The notes beneath the pieces are model-generated. The model was not told the origin of the DNA and did not search any database. It saw only the letters and a list, made by a program, of their open reading frames with translations. From the NCBI GenBank assembly GCA_009695205.1, contig SIBK01000045.1, positions 1 through 38,956 of the forward strand: a stretch of 38,956 nucleotides of DNA. Reading direction: 5' to 3'. Position 1 is the stretch's first letter, and every line of letters starts with the position of its first letter. Source of the DNA: Pedosphaera sp. Lineage in GTDB: Bacteria > Verrucomicrobiota > Verrucomicrobiia > Limisphaerales > UBA9464. Shown here one piece after another: positions 35,872 through 38,956 of this stretch. The position numbers and the translations under genes were made by a program.

Positions 35872-37226
35872 AAACGAGCTATCTGCTGCAGGATCAGCCA
35901 AGCGTCCGTTGCCGGATTTCCCGTCGGACACTTCTCCGCGGCGCCGGTGCAGCCATGACACTGCCCTGGCTGGAATCAATTCCAGTGTGGGGAGTGCCCC
36001 TGGCGAAGGACGGCACACCAGGTCCATTTCCCAGGCGTTTTGCCGCGTTGTTCATGGGCAACGGCATCAACTCGAAGCATTGGTGGGCCAAAGGATCTGG
36101 CGCAGACATGGAACTGGGCAAGAGCCTCGAACCGATGGCGCCGTTGAAAGCCAAGATGAATTGCATCACCGGGCTTTTCAATAAACACGCGACAGGCGTC
36201 GGCATTCATCCGGGCCAGACCGGCAATATACTTTCCGGCGCATCACTCACGCGAGGCGCAGTGCTCAAGGGCGATATCAGCATGGATCAAGTGCTTGCCA
36301 GCCACATCGGGCAGGAAACCGTTCAGCCGAGCATGGTTCTCGGCTGCGAGCAGCCGATCACCGGCTATCACGAGACGAATTTCTCGATGGCCTATAGCTC
36401 GCACATCTCCTGGCAGAGCGCCACGTCGCCCGTCCCGATGGAAGTCTATCCCTCCCTGGCCTTCGACAGTCTCTTCGAAAACCGTGGCAACCGTCGCAAT
36501 CAAAGCATTCTAGACCGCGTCCAGGAGCAGGCCGCGGGTTTGAGTAGCAGAGTTAGTTCCGCCGACAAAGCCAAACTGGACGAATACCTGACCAGCGTGC
36601 GCGAGGTCGAGAAGCGCATCGAGCAGACGCGAACCTCGCAGTCCAAGGCCGAGCAGAACGCCAAGAACCGTGGGAGGAGCTTGGCCCTCATTCCGCGACC
36701 CGACAACGGTCTGCCGGAAGACATCCGTGAACACATGCGGCTTATGTGCGATATCATCGCGCTCGGCTTTCAGACGGACAAAACCCGCATCGCCACGCTC
36801 CTGCTTTGTCGCGATCTTTCGGGGCTTTTTTATCCGTTCCTGGATGTGAGACTGGCGCATCATCCCGCGTCTCACGACGATCAATCCGACGCTTATGAGC
36901 GGGTCTCGCGCTATTATTGCAGTCAGCTCGCGTATCTTGCCGCCCGCCTCGACGCCATGCCCGAGGGTGAGGGCACTGTCCTCGACAATTCCTGTTTGAT
37001 GTTCATCTCAAACATGTGGTCAGGCACCAAGCACGACTCCAGCAAAGTTCCCGTGCTGTTGGCCGGAGGCCTGGGTGGCACGCTCGAAACCGGCCGCGTC
37101 CTTGACTACACCGACAAGGGCGACGACAACCGCAAGCTCTGCAGCATGTACCTCGGGCTCATGGACCGCATGGGGGCGAAGTTGGATCGCTTCGGCGATG
37201 CCGAGGCAATCCTCGCGGGTCTTTGA
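35868..37226 (+). CDS. Tat-exported DUF1552 protein
   Basis: A 452-residue protein of the DUF1552 family, the usual partner of DUF1592-type heme proteins. The N-terminus has a twin-arginine signal, SRRTLLRGAGAAMTLPW (Arg19, Arg20). Characteristic stretches are RFAALFMGNGINSKHWW, GIHPGQTGNILSG, YSSHISWQSATSPVPMEV and DSSKVPVLLAGGLGG, and the end GDAEAILAGL is conserved. The ATG overlaps the TGA of the DUF1592 gene, so the two are coupled. The family has an alkaline-phosphatase-like fold in some annotations, but no metal-binding set is obvious here and the function is unknown. The Tat route implies folding, possibly with cofactor, before export. Confidence 0.92.
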   Translation: MKTSYLLQDQPSVRCRISRRTLLRGAGAAMTLPWLESIPVWGVPLAKDGTPGPFPRRFAALFMGNGINSKHWWAKGSGADMELGKSLEPMAPLKAKMNCITGLFNKHATGVGIHPGQTGNILSGASLTRGAVLKGDISMDQVLASHIGQETVQPSMVLGCEQPITGYHETNFSMAYSSHISWQSATSPVPMEVYPSLAFDSLFENRGNRRNQSILDRVQEQAAGLSSRVSSADKAKLDEYLTSVREVEKRIEQTRTSQSKAEQNAKNRGRSLALIPRPDNGLPEDIREHMRLMCDIIALGFQTDKTRIATLLLCRDLSGLFYPFLDVRLAHHPASHDDQSDAYERVSRYYCSQLAYLAARLDAMPEGEGTVLDNSCLMFISNMWSGTKHDSSKVPVLLAGGLGGTLETGRVLDYTDKGDDNRKLCSMYLGLMDRMGAKLDRFGDAEAILAGL

Positions 37227-37434
37227 GGAGAAGAGGGCGAGAGAGCATTCCGAGCCACACGCTGAATTAGTTGGTACTCAACGGCATTGCCAGTTCCGGA
37301 CCCGGAAGCCAACAAAGCTGAAACACCGCGTTGACACGCGCAGGCGACGGGGCAGAATGAACAAACCTGAATCCGATGCAAAAGCAGTTCTCCCTGAACC
37401 GCGCAGCGTCCTTTGCGATCAATTCAGTTTGATC

Positions 37435-37977
37435 ATGAATCAGACAGCCCTAGTTCTTTCCCTGTTAGTTTTCATTACCGCCACGGATCTCTGCGGATGC
37501 AGTCTAATTGGCCCGTTGATCGGTGCTGCTGCCCCATTTGCTGGAATCAAATTGATGTTCGCCTGCATTCCGGAGCGCACAAGCGTGGACACCCCTACTG
37601 GACCGCGGCCCATTGAACAGTTGGAAGCGGGTGATTCCGTCATCGGCTTTAGCGGAAAACCGGTGCGCATTTTGCAGAAACACTCTTACCTGGAGGATTC
37701 CAGAACCGTTTTTCTGCAAATCACCTTTGCCGACGGCGCGTCGGTGGATCTTTGCGGGATGCACCGTGTGGCCGGAGTCCGCGCCCAAGCAATCCGGATT
37801 GGCCAAGGCATCGCCAGACGCCAGGTCACCCGCATTGAATCCCGCCGTGGCGAAACTCATTCCTTCGATCTGCTGACGGAGGATGCCGGCTATCAAATCC
37901 AGGGATTGCCCGTGAACAGCATGATCGAAGAAATGCAGGCCGCAGCGGGGTCGGGGATACGTTTCGTCCGACAATGA
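37435..37977 (+). CDS. Lipoprotein with Hint (hedgehog/intein) domain
   Basis: A small protein with a hydrophobic N-terminus and lipobox-like LCGC (19-22), a second hydrophobic segment (about 23-42), and then a Hint-type fold from Cys44: CIPERTSVDTPTGPRPIEQL followed by EAGDSVIGF, which is the N-terminal block of inteins and hedgehog domains (Cys, T-x-V-x-T, IE-L, GD-V). The second block usually T-x-x-H is here Cys107-Gly-Met-His110, and the end GLPVNSMIEEM stands where HN would be in an intein, so splicing is not expected; self-cleavage at Cys44 is possible. ATG 37357 is an alternative start with GGGG upstream but would put 26 residues before the signal. It follows the DUF1552 gene by 208 bases on the same strand. 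Confidence 0.75.
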   Translation: MNQTALVLSLLVFITATDLCGCSLIGPLIGAAAPFAGIKLMFACIPERTSVDTPTGPRPIEQLEAGDSVIGFSGKPVRILQKHSYLEDSRTVFLQITFADGASVDLCGMHRVAGVRAQAIRIGQGIARRQVTRIESRRGETHSFDLLTEDAGYQIQGLPVNSMIEEMQAAAGSGIRFVRQ

Positions 37978-38048
37978 CGGCTCGCCACTATTCGCGCTTT
38001 AAATTGAGATAAAGCAGGGGTCGATTCTTATTCTAATTTCCCACCCAG

Positions 38049-38516
38049 ATGCCGTCGCTCACATTTCGATTCGGTCATCGCGTTACCTACGGCGATTGCA
38101 CGGTTGGCAATCATGTTTACTACGGACGGTATTTGGAAATTCTCGAAGCGGTCCGAGGTGAATTCTTTCGAGACATAGGAACCTCGTTTCTGGAACTTCA
38201 GAATCAAGGCGCACTCTTTCCGGTGGTGGAAGTGCGGCTTCGATATCGCGGTGCCGCCCACTACGACGACGAACTTACCATAGAGCTCTCCGTCATCTCC
38301 GCCAAGCGTGTGCGACTTGACTTCGGATATCGGATCGTGGACGCCACGGGAAACGTGTTGGTTGAGGGCGAGACGCACCATGTCTGCACGTCCGTGAATA
38401 ATGAACTCAAGCGCTTGCCTTCCGAGCTCGTTGCGCTCCTGAAATCATACCTCCCGGAACCGCAATCTGCGCGTCCGAGCCGGACCGACGGGGCCTTAGT
38501 TCCGAGGTTCGAGTGA
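38049..38516 (+). CDS. Hot-dog fold thioesterase, YbgC/FadM-like, catalytic Asp replaced
   Basis: A 155-residue 4HBT-family hot-dog protein. The start FGHRVTYGDCTVGNHVYYGRYLEILEAVR aligns with the active-site helix of 4-hydroxybenzoyl-CoA thioesterases (Y/F-G-D-C-D-P-x-G-x-V-x-Y), and VVEVRLRYRGAAHYDDELTIE matches the next strands. The second Asp of the D-C-D motif, which is the catalytic one in the Pseudomonas enzyme, is Thr18 here, and the following Gly is Asn, so activity on acyl-CoA may be altered. It lies 71 bases after the Hint-domain gene and is followed by a strong hairpin. Start ATG 38049 gives the normal length. Confidence 0.85.
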   Translation: MPSLTFRFGHRVTYGDCTVGNHVYYGRYLEILEAVRGEFFRDIGTSFLELQNQGALFPVVEVRLRYRGAAHYDDELTIELSVISAKRVRLDFGYRIVDATGNVLVEGETHHVCTSVNNELKRLPSELVALLKSYLPEPQSARPSRTDGALVPRFE

Positions 38517-38551
38517 GCGTCGGATTCTTGCGACTGATTTCACGGCTTGAA

Positions 38552-38599
38552 AAAGTGACAGGTTCAATAGGTCGTCAACTCAATTGAATCGGTCACTTT
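38552..38599. terminator. Long inverted repeat after the thioesterase gene
   Basis: A 17-base arm (38552-38568, AAAGTGACAGGTTCAAT) pairs with 38583-38599 (ATTGAATCGGTCACTTT) at 15 of 17 positions around a 14-base loop. The arms begin with A and end with T runs, and the hairpin starts 35 bases after the thioesterase stop, so a rho-independent-like, possibly two-way, terminator is likely. Confidence 0.6.
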
Positions 38600-38956
38600 C
38601 TTAGAAAGAGGCACGGAAGCGTTGCTCTCCGAACCGCCGGGTGTGGGAAGTCTTGCAATCGTTGACGGATCGGAGCTCTGTGTTTGGAGTGAGATGGTCA
38701 AGATGCGTGCTTTGTTCCGGTGAGAGAAAAAGGGGCTGTTCCGCCTAATCTGTGGGTGGTTTTCAGTGCTGGGAAGGCGCAACTTGCAAAATCGGACGGG
38801 ATTGTTCAGCCTTGAAGCACCCCCTCTGGGTCTCTCAGCTCCTTGGCGGATTGCCTCGGGAAAAATTAAAGGAGCGGAGCCGTCCCCGTTCGCCGACATT
38901 CGCAGTGATGAAACTATACAAAGCAGACGGACAAGGACGACCCACACCGTGATGAG
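38600..38956. other. Right-edge region without a recognised gene
   Basis: The last 357 bases hold no ORF with family resemblance. A purine-rich AGGACGA lies just upstream of an ATG at the very edge (about 38952), which might be the start of a gene continuing outside the window, but too little is visible to say. Confidence 0.3.

Noticed and set aside
38564..38947. 127-codon minus-strand frame at the right edge
   Set aside because: It begins within the terminator hairpin region, lacks a ribosome site and looks like random composition.
1..38956. CRISPR arrays, rRNA, tRNA, insertion sequences and phage genes
   Set aside because: No regularly spaced repeats, RNA gene signatures, transposase or phage structural motifs were seen on either strand.

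Overview
The window looks like a chromosome segment of a Verrucomicrobiota bacterium, probably of the Pedosphaera/Limisphaerales type. The support is a run of pseudopilin-like genes resembling the Verru_Chthon cassette (proteins A to D), a heme c/DUF1592 plus Tat-exported DUF1552 pair of the planctomycete/verrucomicrobial kind, an H-X9-DG pseudopilin, a PEP-CTERM-world choice-of-anchor R protein, and secreted proteins rich in Thr-Asn dipeptides that end in a short beta-rich module. No database search was possible, so this taxonomic call is inference.

Left part (1-7510): a decayed choice-of-anchor R gene, a kexin-like secreted S8 peptidase with PA and P domains, a divergent MFS transporter, a secreted PQQ-type beta-propeller protein, and an unrecognised 51-residue ORF. 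Central part (7511-26119, all on the minus strand): read 5' to 3', two GspG-like pseudopilins, then D-, B-, C- and A-like cassette proteins, a 2240-residue S8 peptidase with many adhesion-type domains, a PfkB sugar kinase and an ABC exporter. Four junctions overlap by 4 bp or are separated by 1 bp, so this reads as one long operon. A BrnT/BrnA toxin-antitoxin module with a promoter-operator palindrome sits directly upstream in the same orientation. Prepilin peptidase, secretin and ATPase genes are not in the window, so the pseudopilins must use machinery encoded elsewhere.

Right part (27044-38956): a GT4 glycosyltransferase divergent from dprA; a HAD-hydrolase/putative metalloenzyme fusion gene broken by two opposite single-base indels in homopolymers; an H-X9-DG pseudopilin; the translationally coupled DUF1592 (two CxxCH heme sites) and DUF1552 (Tat signal) genes; a small lipoprotein built around a Hint (hedgehog/intein) domain; and a hot-dog thioesterase that lacks the usual catalytic Asp, followed by a strong hairpin.

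The points most worth a second look are the operon linking pseudopilins, giant peptidase, sugar kinase and exporter; the giant peptidase with an apparently permuted LamG inside a P domain; the frameshifted HAD/HExxGH gene; and the stand-alone Hint lipoprotein.
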